A stretch of 64,000 bases of DNA, taken from NCBI RefSeq assembly GCF_025562715.2, contig NZ_JAPFCC010000001.1, forward strand, positions 434,001 to 498,000. The letters are read 5' to 3'. The stretch's first letter is position 1; every line of letters starts with the position of its first letter. This stretch comes from Endozoicomonas gorgoniicola (lineage in GTDB: Bacteria; Pseudomonadota; Gammaproteobacteria; Pseudomonadales; Endozoicomonadaceae). The translations under genes and the position numbers were made by a program. Positions 51,986-61,284 of this stretch are shown here, piece by piece. Below the pieces are notes generated by a model. The model was given only the letters and a program-made list of their open reading frames with translations. It made no database searches and was not told where the DNA came from.

Positions 51986-52048
51986 CGTCATTCCCACGCA
52001 GGTGGGAATCCACCACGACAGTGGATCCCCGCCTTCGCGGGGATGACG
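51986..52048. repeat. REP-like composite palindrome between pheS and pheT
   Basis: CGTCATTCCCAC and GTGGGAATCCAC, then GTGGATCCCCGC and GCGGGGATGACG, form two hairpins within one overall inverted repeat. The core CCCGC-GAAGG-GCGGG type matches the repeats at 7891 and 27561. In the transcript it could form a stem that tunes pheT expression. Confidence 0.85.
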
Positions 52049-52113
52049 AGGGGGATTGTTTATTGCAAATTCCCAGAAACAGATTTTTAGATAACGGAAT
52101 TTGAGAAAAAACT

Positions 52114-54492
52114 ATGAAATTCAGTGAACAGTGGTTGCGCCAGTGGGTAGCAATTGAAGCCGGTACCCAGGAGCTGGTGGATAAAATCACCATGGCGGGC
52201 CTGGAAGTTGACGAGGTAGAAACGGTTGCCGGTGAATTTTCCGGTATTGTTGTTGGCGAAATCGTTGCCTGCGAACAACATCCTGATGCTGATAAATTGC
52301 GTGTCACCAAAGTGAATACAGGTACTGAAGAAGTACAGGTAGTGTGTGGTGCGCCTAACGCCCGTGTTGGCCTGAAAGCGCCTTTCGCAATGGTAGGCGC
52401 TGTCCTTCCCGGCAACTTCAAGATCAAGAAAGCCAAACTGCGTGGTGTTGAATCCTTCGGCATGCTGTGTGCCGAAGAAGAAATGGGCATGGCTGAATCT
52501 TCCGATGGCTTGATGGAACTGCCAGCCGATGCTCCGGTGGGTCAGGATATTCGTGAGTATCTGGGACTGGACGACAAGATCATCGACGTAGACCTGACAC
52601 CCAACCGTGGTGACTGCCTGAGCATTGCCGGTCTGGCTCGTGAAGTCAGCGCGAACTTCCTGGCAGAAGTCGACGAGCTGAAGGTTGAGCCGGTGGCTCC
52701 GGCTATCGACGACACCTTCCCGGTAAATATTATCAATAAAGAAGGTTGCCCACGTTTTCTGACCCGTGTTATCCGTGATGTGGATGTGACAAAACCAACC
52801 CCTCTGTGGATGGTTGAGCGTCTGCGTCGTTCCGGCATCCGCTCTATCGACCCTGTGGTTGATGTCACGGCTTACGTGATGCTGGAGCTGGGTCAGCCCA
52901 TGCACGGTTACGATCTGGACACCCTGAACGGTGCCATCAACGTTCGCATGGCAGAAGACAAAGAAAAGCTGGTTCTGCTGAACGGCGAAGAAGTCACCCT
53001 GAACAGTAACACCCTGATGATTGCTGACGACAAGCACGCTCTGGGTATTGCTGGTGTCATGGGCGGCGAAGGTTCCGGCGTGAATGCTGAAACCAGAAAC
53101 GTTCTGCTGGAAGCGGCGTTCTTCGATCAGATCACTATTGCGGGTAAGGCACGCTCTTATGGTCTGCACACTGATGCTTCCCACCGCTTTGAGCGTGGTG
53201 TGGACTTCATGCTGCAGCGCAAGGCGATTGAACGTGCGACTCAGCTGATTCTGGATATCTGTGGCGGTCAGCCCGGTCCGGTGGCTGAAGACGTCAGCGA
53301 AGAACACCTGCCAACCCTGAGTACTGTTCACCTGCGTGCAGAAAAGGTTGAGTCCCTGCTGGGTATCAGGATTGAGAACGATCTGATTGAAGCCCTGCTG
53401 ACTCGTCTGGGTCTGGAACTGACGACTGAAGGTGAAGGCAAATGGAGCGTTGCAGTGCCAAGCTGGCGTTTCGATATTTCCATCGAAGAAGATCTGGTGG
53501 AAGAACTTGGTCGAATCTACGGCTATGAACGCCTGCCGGAAACCATTCCTTCTGCACTGCTGAAGATGAAACAGGTGGATGAGTCTCTGGTTCAGGAAGC
53601 TGACCTGCGTCGTCTGCTGGTCAGCCGTGGCTATCAGGAAGCGGTATGTTTCAGCTTTATTGATCCGAAACTGCATAGCCAGTTTGATCCTGAGCGTGAA
53701 GCTGTTGCCCTGGCAAACCCGATTGCCAGCGACCTGTCGGTCATGCGTACTTCCCTGCTGCCAGGCCTGGTCAAAGCGGTTTCTCACAACCTGAATCGTC
53801 AGCAGAGTCGTGTGCGTCTGTTTGAAATGGGTCAGACCTTTATCCGTGAGGGTGAAGAACTGAAGCAGGAAGAGTTCATGGCAGCTGCCATTACCGGCGC
53901 CCGTTTCCCTGAAGGCTGGAACGCTGGCAATGAATCCGTTGATTTCTTCGATATCAAGGGTGATGTTGAAGCGCTACTGCACAAAGGCGGTGTGGCGGGT
54001 GAATTCTGCTTTGAAAAAGGTTCACACCCGGCAATGCATCCGGGACAGTGCGCGGCACTGGTTCGTGATGGCAAAGTCGTTGGTCATGTGGGTACTCTGC
54101 ACCCGACCCTGAAGAAGTCTCTGGGTCTGGACAACGAAGTATTCCTGTTTGAAGCGCGTCTGGATGCTGTCACCAGAGGCAAGGTAACCGGCTTCGAGCC
54201 TCTGTCCAAATTCCCTGAAGTTCGTCGCGACCTGGCGCTGATCGTTAAACAGGAAGTGACTGCTGACAACCTGTGCGAAGTCGTTCGTCAGGAAGCCGGT
54301 GAATTGCTGACTGATGTACGCATTTTCGACGTGTACGCTGGCAAAGGTATCGAAGAAGGTCACAAGAGTCTGGCTCTGGGTATGAAGCTTCAGCATGCTG
54401 AGCGCACCCTGAAAGACGAAGAAGTGAATCAGCTGGTTGATGCGATTGTAAGCCGCCTTGAAAAAGACTTCAGTGCGACACTTCGTGGTTAA
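52114..54492 (+). CDS. pheT: Phenylalanyl-tRNA synthetase beta subunit
   Basis: Editing and tRNA-binding subunit of PheRS, 792 residues (E. coli 795). An N-terminal EMAP-type tRNA-binding domain (IVACEQHPDADKLRVTKV) comes first, followed by the B3/B4 editing domain. The FERGVDF and VRRDLALIV segments mark the catalytic-like and C-terminal anticodon-binding parts. The ATG follows a purine-rich GAGAAAAA stretch. In E. coli ihfA follows directly; here a minus-strand accessory gene intervenes. Confidence 0.97.
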   Translation: MKFSEQWLRQWVAIEAGTQELVDKITMAGLEVDEVETVAGEFSGIVVGEIVACEQHPDADKLRVTKVNTGTEEVQVVCGAPNARVGLKAPFAMVGAVLPGNFKIKKAKLRGVESFGMLCAEEEMGMAESSDGLMELPADAPVGQDIREYLGLDDKIIDVDLTPNRGDCLSIAGLAREVSANFLAEVDELKVEPVAPAIDDTFPVNIINKEGCPRFLTRVIRDVDVTKPTPLWMVERLRRSGIRSIDPVVDVTAYVMLELGQPMHGYDLDTLNGAINVRMAEDKEKLVLLNGEEVTLNSNTLMIADDKHALGIAGVMGGEGSGVNAETRNVLLEAAFFDQITIAGKARSYGLHTDASHRFERGVDFMLQRKAIERATQLILDICGGQPGPVAEDVSEEHLPTLSTVHLRAEKVESLLGIRIENDLIEALLTRLGLELTTEGEGKWSVAVPSWRFDISIEEDLVEELGRIYGYERLPETIPSALLKMKQVDESLVQEADLRRLLVSRGYQEAVCFSFIDPKLHSQFDPEREAVALANPIASDLSVMRTSLLPGLVKAVSHNLNRQQSRVRLFEMGQTFIREGEELKQEEFMAAAITGARFPEGWNAGNESVDFFDIKGDVEALLHKGGVAGEFCFEKGSHPAMHPGQCAALVRDGKVVGHVGTLHPTLKKSLGLDNEVFLFEARLDAVTRGKVTGFEPLSKFPEVRRDLALIVKQEVTADNLCEVVRQEAGELLTDVRIFDVYAGKGIEEGHKSLALGMKLQHAERTLKDEEVNQLVDAIVSRLEKDFSATLRG

Positions 54493-54540
54493 CAGATAGC
54501 GGTCAATGCTCGTCTGACAGAATTGCCGGTTCTCTGATTG

Positions 54541-55734
54541 TCAGGGAACCGGCTGCTGTTCTACCACCATTGCCAGTAATGGATCATAAAGCTTTTCATG
54601 GTTCAGGAAGTTTTCCTTGACTGTCAGCCTGCTGTCTTCAGACAGCTGTGCAGGCTTGTTATTTAGTTTCCAGAAATCATACACAGAGGCAAACCAGAAG
54701 ACGGCTTTAATCACGTCTTCCTTCGGTATTGCATTATAAGGAGAGCCAGCATGTTGTTGTAAAATTAACATGCCATTGAAATATTCTTTAAGGCTTTCTT
54801 CATTGTATAGCTTTGCCAATGGTGACCCCGCTATCCCTATTTCATGGGTTGTCATAAACAGTGATAGATTAATCATGTTCATAATGTTTGAATTGCCATT
54901 AAAAAATAACTCTCCCTCGCTAATTAACAGTTTTTTGAAATTAAGGACTGATTCCATACTTTCAAAAGGTTCCTGAGAACATTTATGTCGAATTATAAGG
55001 CGTGTGTGGGCAATATCGTGATTCAGGAAACGGTTAGGAGAGTGCTGTTCTCCATCAGCCATTTCTGTATAACTTGTGATAAGTCCCAGAGGATAAAGTT
55101 TCAGATGGGAGAATCCTACAAAGTCACTGATACTTAAAGGTTCAAAAGTTGGAAGTAATAAAATGTCTGTTTTATCGGCAAGGGTAAGGATGTTGCGAAA
55201 TAAAGTTTTATCTTCGTAATTCCGGGTGTGAGATGGAGGTATATGCTCTAATGGATAAGACTTTTTTGATATACCTTTTTCGTCTACAGACATGCGCATT
55301 CTGATGGAAGAGCTATACAAATAGATAAGTTTTTGAGAGAGCTCAATGAGGGCTTTGTATTCAGGTTCTTCGGCATCAAGCTTGCCGAGCTCGAAGAGGA
55401 TATTATTAAAAACTGAACTTTCATCACCTGTCAGTCCTTCCTGGAACTGATTGCCATCAATAATATGTTGAGTAAAGCCTTTCAAATTCTGCAGAGTTGT
55501 TTTCAGTGCTGATGTTTTATAGGGTTTTCCATCATTTTCTGCAGATTTTCTTTTTTTTATTTCATTATTGAACCAACGAATACTTTTTTCTCCGTCCTGG
55601 TAAGCATTCTTTATATTTGGGTCAGAAATGATTTTATACGCAATAGGCGGTTTTACGCTTTCTTGATCGTCAGCCTTAGTCAGTGGTATGAAAAACACTG
55701 TTAAAATGACTGCAACGTTTATAAATTTATTCAT
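54541..55734 (-). CDS. Secreted protein of unknown family
   Basis: A 397-residue product, AT-rich compared with pheT and ihfA. Signal peptide MNKFINVAVILTVFFIPLTKA. The mature protein is mostly helical (SALKTTLQNLKGFTQHIID, LIELSQKLIYLYSSSIRMR). The segment NRFLNHDIAHTRLIIRHKC contains an HDxxH pattern that could bind metal, but no family is recognised. It sits on the opposite strand between pheT and ihfA, and its base composition suggests acquisition. Confidence 0.65.
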   Translation of the reverse strand: MNKFINVAVILTVFFIPLTKADDQESVKPPIAYKIISDPNIKNAYQDGEKSIRWFNNEIKKRKSAENDGKPYKTSALKTTLQNLKGFTQHIIDGNQFQEGLTGDESSVFNNILFELGKLDAEEPEYKALIELSQKLIYLYSSSIRMRMSVDEKGISKKSYPLEHIPPSHTRNYEDKTLFRNILTLADKTDILLLPTFEPLSISDFVGFSHLKLYPLGLITSYTEMADGEQHSPNRFLNHDIAHTRLIIRHKCSQEPFESMESVLNFKKLLISEGELFFNGNSNIMNMINLSLFMTTHEIGIAGSPLAKLYNEESLKEYFNGMLILQQHAGSPYNAIPKEDVIKAVFWFASVYDFWKLNNKPAQLSEDSRLTVKENFLNHEKLYDPLLAMVVEQQPVP

Positions 55735-56251
55735 GCGGCATCCCTGTCAGGTTAAAGGTTAGAACATTAGATAAACAAAAAATGAAATGGTTCCATATTC
55801 ATGCCGTAGGAAAAGTCAGCTTGTGAGATTATGGCACGCTTTCAGGATTAGACTGGATTTCCAAAAACATTTCATCCACTGAATGCTGATGCATCCAGCC
55901 CGTGAACTACCGTTCTTCTTTGGACAATGAGCGGGTAACTTTTTTGGCAGACCCTCCACAGCCTGTTGCTATAGCCTGCCATTTTGTCCCGGGTAGTTCC
56001 CAGTGTCATTTTTTGCCAATGGTCATGCGCTTATTTCTGCTTGACCTTGTAACACGGTTCACGCACTCTAAGAGAACGAGGAGGTCAGCCCCGAGGTATC
56101 CATCAGAGGGCTGAGAGTGGAACCAAGCGCAAGCATGCGCGGCTGGTAACCAGAAGTGGGCGTGAAGGACTCCCGGCACCCTGTTTACATAAAAGCTTTA
56201 TATATAAATAGCAGGGTTGTGTTACTGGCTATACAAAGAGTGGACGTAACC
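55735..56251. other. ihfA upstream region
   Basis: A 517-base gap. It holds hairpins CAGCCC/GGGCTG (near 56084-56111) and GCGCAAGCATGCGC (near 56128-56141) within an ACCA/TGGT frame, so the ihfA leader may be structured. An AT-rich stretch (56184-56210) could be its promoter. Frames present (55902-56114 and the open region before 56252) have no coding signals. No tRNA cloverleaf was found. Confidence 0.4.
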
Positions 56252-56563
56252 ATGGGAGCCCTGACTAAAGCGGATATAGCCGAGTACCTGCACGAGGAAC
56301 TTGGTTTTAATAAGAGAGAAGCCAAGGAGATGGTCGAACAGTTTTTCGAACAGATCCGTCAGGCTTTGGAAAATAACGAACAGGTAAAACTGTCAGGTTT
56401 TGGCAACTTTGATCTGCGTGACAAAAAAGCAAGGCCAGGACGTAACCCTAAAACCGGACAGGAAATACCGATTACTCCACGTCGTGTTGTAACATTCAGA
56501 CCCGGGCAGAAGCTTAAGGCGAGGGTGGAAGCTTATGCAGGACACCGAGTTCAGAACAGCTGA
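56252..56563 (+). CDS. ihfA: Integration host factor alpha subunit
   Basis: DNA-bending subunit of IHF, 103 residues. Typical segments: MGALTKADIAEYLHEELGFN, VKLSGFGNFDLRDKKARPGRNPKTG split by the beta arm with its conserved Pro, and ITPRRVVTFRPGQKLK. ATG 56252 gives the family start; the frame is open from 56156. The next gene overlaps it by 29 bases, the common ihfA-merR arrangement. Confidence 0.96.
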   Translation: MGALTKADIAEYLHEELGFNKREAKEMVEQFFEQIRQALENNEQVKLSGFGNFDLRDKKARPGRNPKTGQEIPITPRRVVTFRPGQKLKARVEAYAGHRVQNS

Positions 56564-56939
56564 TTCCAGCGTTCAGGAAGAATCTGACCAGCAGGCGGAA
56601 TTACCCGTCATTCCTGGCAAACGCTACTTTACCATTGGTGAAGTGAGTGAACTGTGCCAGGTAAAGTCACATGTTCTGCGCTACTGGGAACAGGAATTTT
56701 CCAAGCTGAAACCGGTTCGCCGTGGCAATCGTCGCTACTACCGTCGTCAGGATGTATTGCTGATACGGCAGATTCGCAGCCTGCTCTACGAACAGCGCTA
56801 CACTATTGATGGCGCTCGCGCCTACCTTAAGGGTGAGGCTCTGAAGCAGGACTCTTCAAAGTACCGGCAGCTGATTCGACAAATGATTGCCGAGCTGGAA
56901 GATGTTCTGGATACTTTGGATGATATTCCCCGCTCCTGA
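56535..56939 (+). CDS. MerR-family regulator downstream of ihfA
   Basis: A 134-residue protein with a MerR-type winged helix (RYFTIGEVSELCQVKSHVLR, YWEQEFSKLKPVRRGNRRYY) and a C-terminal dimerising helix (YRQLIRQMIAELEDVLDTL). Many pseudomonads carry the same gene after ihfA. No effector-binding domain is present, so its signal is unknown. It is translationally coupled to ihfA by overlap. Confidence 0.9.
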   Translation: MQDTEFRTADSSVQEESDQQAELPVIPGKRYFTIGEVSELCQVKSHVLRYWEQEFSKLKPVRRGNRRYYRRQDVLLIRQIRSLLYEQRYTIDGARAYLKGEALKQDSSKYRQLIRQMIAELEDVLDTLDDIPRS

Positions 56940-57006
56940 AAGATTGATATTACCTGTTATCTAAATTTTAATCGCAGACTTCAGCAGCCTGCGACAATAA
57001 TACTGT

Positions 57007-57633
57007 TTAGCGTGTCTTGCGGGGATGTGAACTCTTTTTCCCACTTTTGGATTTCGGTTTGCCAGCGCCTTTGGCGGCAGACTTGGTGCTGCTCTCCTCG
57101 GGAGAATTGAACAGCAGGTACAACTCCATCAACACTTCCGGAATTTGACTGGTCATGTCTTCGGTGAGTTCTTCGTTGTTCAGGATTTCCTGAAACTCCG
57201 GCTCTTCGTCAAACAGGCCGGACGCCAGCATAACCGGCAGCAACAGTTCGCACACTTCCTGTTCGTGTTCGACAAACCACTGCTTTTCATTCAGGAAATG
57301 ACCTTCCATAAAGCCGCCACACCAGTCGAACAGTGCTTCGTCTTCTGGGTCGTCCAGTTCTTCTTCACAAGACAGAGTGAAGCCTTCTTCTTCGTTAAAC
57401 TGGCGATCGATACTGCGGGCAACATCGGTGAGCGCCAGGTTCAGTGCTTTCTGGTCTTCACTGTTCAGAGATACCGGAACATCAAACAGAATGTCATTGC
57501 GTTCTGCTTCGCTCAGGTCAACCGGACAGATGGCCAGTGCGGTCATAAAGCCATGGACGGCATGAAAATTCAGCGGCTCTTCTTCAGAATACTGAGTTAA
57601 AAGGTGTTCAATGGTAGAACGGGTGTTCTGCAT
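57007..57633 (-). CDS. YecA/UPF0149 family protein
   Basis: A 208-residue acidic protein of the UPF0149 (YecA/YgfB) type: LNFHAVHGFMTALAICP near the start, the FDWCGGFMEGHFL segment with its conserved Trp-Cys-Gly-Gly-Phe, and a strongly basic tail (GKPKSKSGKKSSHPRKTR) in place of a SEC-C zinc motif. Function is not established. It is divergent from recQ. Confidence 0.82.
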   Translation of the reverse strand: MQNTRSTIEHLLTQYSEEEPLNFHAVHGFMTALAICPVDLSEAERNDILFDVPVSLNSEDQKALNLALTDVARSIDRQFNEEEGFTLSCEEELDDPEDEALFDWCGGFMEGHFLNEKQWFVEHEQEVCELLLPVMLASGLFDEEPEFQEILNNEELTEDMTSQIPEVLMELYLLFNSPEESSTKSAAKGAGKPKSKSGKKSSHPRKTR

Positions 57634-57799
57634 GGGGGGCTCAATTTGAGTGATGAAATTAATCGCACAGTTTACCTCAGAATCTTCTGATCATCATTTC
57701 TTTCCCTGTTATAATGTACAGTGTCGGTTCTAATTATTATTTTATCGTCGTTTAATTTCTGGCTTTACCTTACTTGGTTTTACCATATAGCGGATACCC

Positions 57800-59620
57800 A
57801 TGACTGATTCTGTACTGGAGATTTTGCGCAACACCTTTGGTTATGAATCTTTTCGCGGATTTCAGGAAGAGGTCATTAACACGGTTATTCAGGGACTTGA
57901 TGCTCTGGTTCTGATGCCAACCGGAGGGGGCAAGTCTCTTTGCTATCAGGTGCCAGCCCTCGCACTGGCAGGAACAACGGTCGTTGTGTCGCCACTGATT
58001 GCCCTGATGGAAGACCAGATCAGCTCGCTCAAGCAGCTGGGCATCCGGGCAGAAAGTCTGAACTCCGGAACTCCCTACCCTGAACAACAGCGAATAGAAC
58101 AGGAGTTGCTGACCGGTCATCTTGACCTGCTGTACGTTGCCCCGGAACGTCTTTTGACAGAAAGTATGCAGCGCCTGCTGGATCAGGTAAAACTGGCGCT
58201 CTTTGCCATTGATGAAGCCCACTGTGTCTCCCAGTGGGGGCATGATTTCCGGCCGGAATACCTGCAGCTGTGTCGTTTGAAATACCGTTATCCCGGTATT
58301 CCCCGCATTGCCTTAACGGCTACAGCAGACCGGCGCACACGTAAGGAAATTGCAGAGCGTCTGGAGCTGGATAATGCCAGGGTCTTTGTCGACAGTTTCA
58401 ATCGCAGCAATATCTTTTACCGTATCAGCCAGAAAAAACAGGGCAAACACCAACTGCTGCGCTTTCTCCAAAAAGAGCATCCGGACGATTCAGGCATTGT
58501 TTACTGTCTGTCCCGAAAGCGGGTAGAAGATACGGCGCGCTGGCTGAATGAACAGGGGCGTGAGGCACTGCCTTACCATGCCGGTATGAGCAATGAGGAG
58601 CGAAGCCGCAATCAACAACGTTTCCTCAAGGAAGACGGCCTGATTATTGTAGCCACCGTGGCCTTTGGTATGGGTATCGATAAGCCTGATGTTCGCTTTG
58701 TAGCGCATCTGGATTTGCCTAAGAGCATTGAAGCCTACTATCAGGAAACCGGCAGGGCAGGCCGTGATGGTTTACCGGCAACTGCCTGGATGGTTTATGG
58801 CTTGCAGGATGTGGTCCTGCTGCGGCAGATTCAGGCGGGCTCTAACGCCAGCCCTGACATACAGCGGGTTGAACAGCAAAAGCTGGATGCCATGCTGTCG
58901 CTGTGTGAAGTGACCAGTTGCAGGCGTCAGGTGTTGCTTAATTATTTTGATGAGCCCATGGATGAAAAGTGTGGTCACTGTGACCTCTGTCTTGAGCCTG
59001 TAGACACCTGGGATGGTACAGAAGCTGCGCGCAAGGCTTTGTCCTGTGTCTACCGTACCGGGCAGTTGTTTGGTGTCAGCCATCTCGTCGATGTGTTAAT
59101 GGGTAAGGAAACCTCGAAGGTAAGTCATTTTGGCCATCAGAACATCAGTACCTACGGCATTGGCAAAGATTATAAACAGACAGAATGGCGTTCTATCTAT
59201 CGTCAGCTGGTGGCGCGGGGGTATATCAATGTCGATATTAAAGGGCATGGTTCGTTCAAGCTGAATGAACGATGTCGACCTCTGTTGAAAGGCGATGAGC
59301 GCATTTTGCTGAGACAGGATCGATACGAACACGCCACCACTAAAAGCACCCAACCGATTGAGAAAGACCGTGTGATTGTGGCCGATGAAGAGAAGCCCCT
59401 GTGGGATGCCCTGCGTACCCTGCGACGGGAAATGGCAGAAAAACAGGGTGTGCCTGCTTACATTATTTTTAACAATGAAACGCTGTTTGAAATGCTCAAA
59501 CACAAGCCCTGTGATCTGGAAGCCATGTCGCATATCTCCGGAGTAGGGCAGTACAAGCTGGAGCAGTATGGGCAGCAGTTTGCCGAGTTGATCAGCCGGG
59601 CTTTGGCTTATCGTGACTGA
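57800..59620 (+). CDS. recQ: ATP-dependent DNA helicase RecQ
   Basis: A 606-residue 3'-5' helicase in DNA repair and replication restart. The N-terminal motif FGYESFRGFQEEVI, Walker A MPTGGGKSLCYQ (39-50), the DEAH box in IDEAHCVSQWGHDFRPEY and motif VI (QETGRAGRDG) are all present. The zinc-binding cysteines follow (CRRQVLLNYF, then CGHCDLC), then the RQC domain and a C-terminal HRDC domain (PLWDALRTLRREMAEKQGVP). Length matches E. coli RecQ. Confidence 0.96.
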   Translation: MTDSVLEILRNTFGYESFRGFQEEVINTVIQGLDALVLMPTGGGKSLCYQVPALALAGTTVVVSPLIALMEDQISSLKQLGIRAESLNSGTPYPEQQRIEQELLTGHLDLLYVAPERLLTESMQRLLDQVKLALFAIDEAHCVSQWGHDFRPEYLQLCRLKYRYPGIPRIALTATADRRTRKEIAERLELDNARVFVDSFNRSNIFYRISQKKQGKHQLLRFLQKEHPDDSGIVYCLSRKRVEDTARWLNEQGREALPYHAGMSNEERSRNQQRFLKEDGLIIVATVAFGMGIDKPDVRFVAHLDLPKSIEAYYQETGRAGRDGLPATAWMVYGLQDVVLLRQIQAGSNASPDIQRVEQQKLDAMLSLCEVTSCRRQVLLNYFDEPMDEKCGHCDLCLEPVDTWDGTEAARKALSCVYRTGQLFGVSHLVDVLMGKETSKVSHFGHQNISTYGIGKDYKQTEWRSIYRQLVARGYINVDIKGHGSFKLNERCRPLLKGDERILLRQDRYEHATTKSTQPIEKDRVIVADEEKPLWDALRTLRREMAEKQGVPAYIIFNNETLFEMLKHKPCDLEAMSHISGVGQYKLEQYGQQFAELISRALAYRD

Positions 59621-59625
59621 GGTAG

Positions 59626-59666
59626 CCACAGGGCTTAAAGAAAAACTTTTCTCTGTGGCCCTGTGG
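59626..59666. terminator. Hairpin between convergent recQ and fabV
   Basis: CCACAGGG (59626-59633) pairs with CCCTGTGG (59659-59666); inner CACAG/CTGTG-type pairing and flanking A/T runs suit termination in both directions. Confidence 0.65.
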
Positions 59667-59676
59667 AAAAGAGACA

Positions 59677-60873
59677 TTACTTCAGGGCAGGTTCCTGGCT
59701 GGCAATGGTCTCAGGAAACACACGGTCTTTGGCAGTAAAGCCGCTTAGCCCCATGAATTCTTCGATAAATCCGGAGTAGTCTGCGTACTGGTCAGATCGA
59801 AAGTTTTCTGCGGTCACTTTGTCTATCAGTCTGAATATTTCTGCCTGAACTTCCGGGTTCAGTTCCCGGTCATCGGCTCTGATCAGCCGGTTTTCATCCG
59901 TTTTGACACCTTCCGGATTGAACAGGAAGTCTTTCATCATCCGATGCATATGAGCGACACAGGTCTCATGCTCTCCCTTTTGCTTCAGTACTTTGGACAG
60001 TGCCATCATGTAGCAGGAAAAGCCCGGAATAAATACTGAAGCCTTGGAGACCAGAGCGGTACTGACACCAATGTGAGCTTCTCCCTGGTGCTTACTCAGA
60101 AACTTATTGAGTCTGTCCGAAGTATCGTGCAGATGAAGCTTGGCCTGTCCCATGGTGCCCCCAAAATAGATGGGGTAGGTGACGTCGCTGCCAATGTAGG
60201 AAAAGGCGATGGTTTTAACCCCTCTGGCCAGCAGGTTGTTGCTATCCAGGCAACGAATCCACTCTTCCCAGTTTTCCCCGCCCATTACCTTAACGGTTTC
60301 CTGCACCTCTTCCGGGGAGGCGGGAGGCATGGAAACGGATTGCATCTGGTCCTTTTCAATATTGATGATATTGCCAGCAAATGGCTCACCCACAGGTTTC
60401 AATGATGATTTCCAAAAGCCTGAACCATCAGGCCTGGGGCGAACACCTGCGGCGAGACTGTAAACGATGCAATCAATGGAACCTCCAAACTCTGAACGGA
60501 TATAGTCAACAACCTGCTGTTGCATTGGTTCAGAGTAAGCGTCGCCAACAAAGTTTTTGGCGATCAATCCCTCTTTTTCGGCAGCTTCAGTGAACGCCAG
60601 GTTATTAAACCAGCCTGCTGTCCCCGATTTTTCCCCTGATGGCGGACGCTCATAGGAAATTCCGATGGTATCCGCGCGACCGCCAAAGGCCAGTGAGATC
60701 CGGGTGGCAAGACCCAGCCCGGAAGAAGCTCCGATGACCAGTACTTTTTTGGGGCCAGTGCTGATAGCGGGCAATTGCTGTAGCTGGTGAATCTGCGACT
60801 GAACGCTCTCCCTGCACCCTTCCGGGTTGCAGTTTTTGGCAATAACACCCTTGATAATGGGTCTTATATCCAT
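59677..60873 (-). CDS. fabV: Enoyl-[ACP] reductase FabV
   Basis: NADH-dependent trans-2-enoyl-ACP reductase, the last step of fatty acid elongation; FabV is the triclosan-resistant type. The 398-residue product starts MDIRPIIKGVIAKNCNPEGC, has the nucleotide loop GASSGLGLATR and the FabV-specific Y-x8-K catalytic pair in YFGGTMGQAK. Length equals known FabV proteins. The gene stands alone with its own upstream region. Confidence 0.96.
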   Translation of the reverse strand: MDIRPIIKGVIAKNCNPEGCRESVQSQIHQLQQLPAISTGPKKVLVIGASSGLGLATRISLAFGGRADTIGISYERPPSGEKSGTAGWFNNLAFTEAAEKEGLIAKNFVGDAYSEPMQQQVVDYIRSEFGGSIDCIVYSLAAGVRPRPDGSGFWKSSLKPVGEPFAGNIINIEKDQMQSVSMPPASPEEVQETVKVMGGENWEEWIRCLDSNNLLARGVKTIAFSYIGSDVTYPIYFGGTMGQAKLHLHDTSDRLNKFLSKHQGEAHIGVSTALVSKASVFIPGFSCYMMALSKVLKQKGEHETCVAHMHRMMKDFLFNPEGVKTDENRLIRADDRELNPEVQAEIFRLIDKVTAENFRSDQYADYSGFIEEFMGLSGFTAKDRVFPETIASQEPALK

Positions 60874-60987
60874 AAGATTCGTCCTTTTTTGTTGTAGAGC
60901 TGTTGTTGTAATTATGAATAAAAAAATAGTACCGATTTTGTTCAGAAGAGCGTTGACGTATATCAGGAACTCTGAATTTGGCGGTTA

Positions 60988-61023
60988 TGGCCAAACGATT
61001 GGCGGGTGTGGTCAAACGATGGG
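60988..61023 (-). promoter_or_regulatory. Two direct 15-bp repeats 21 bp apart upstream of fabV
   Basis: TGGCCAAACGATTGG (60988-61002) and TGGTCAAACGATGGG (61009-61023) differ at two positions and are spaced exactly two helical turns, about 115 bases upstream of the fabV start. An operator for an unidentified regulator is plausible. Confidence 0.45.
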
Positions 61024-61070
61024 TGTTTTAAGGATTGTTTATTGCACGATCTACAAACTTTAGCCTGCTT

Positions 61071-61211
61071 TTACAGTTCAAGTCTCTTCCAATATGAAGC
61101 TTGCGCTTTGAGCTCTATGTACTCCATTTTGCTTAGCGTTACTCGCGCATAAGCAAAAGGTGTTTTCACGATATCAGCTTCAGTGGTAGTGGAAAGAACT
61201 GAAGAAAGCAT
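61071..61211 (-). other. 46-codon frame in the fabV upstream gap
   Basis: ATG at 61211 opens a frame reading MLSSVLSTTTEADIVKTPFA, then YARVTLSKMEYIELKAQASY, to a TAA at 61071. The lysine/aromatic helix ending WKRLEL resembles the N-terminal part of some transposon proteins, but this is by eye. No ribosome binding site is seen. The rest of 60874-61284 holds no gene. Confidence 0.25.
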
Positions 61212-61284
61212 TCAGGAAATATAGTTGAACATGGTCAAATAGTCATGCTTCAGATGGGTTCACCGAATGCTTACGTGATCTTAT

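Noticed and set aside
52087..53787. Minus-strand frame of 566 codons opposite pheT
   Set aside because: Antisense shadow of pheT; no ribosome binding site or recognisable domain. The same applies to the minus-strand frame 50971-51936 opposite pheS.
55902..56251. A tRNA or small gene before ihfA
   Set aside because: Hairpins are present but no cloverleaf with TTCGA-type T loop was found, and frames there lack a start with ribosome binding site.
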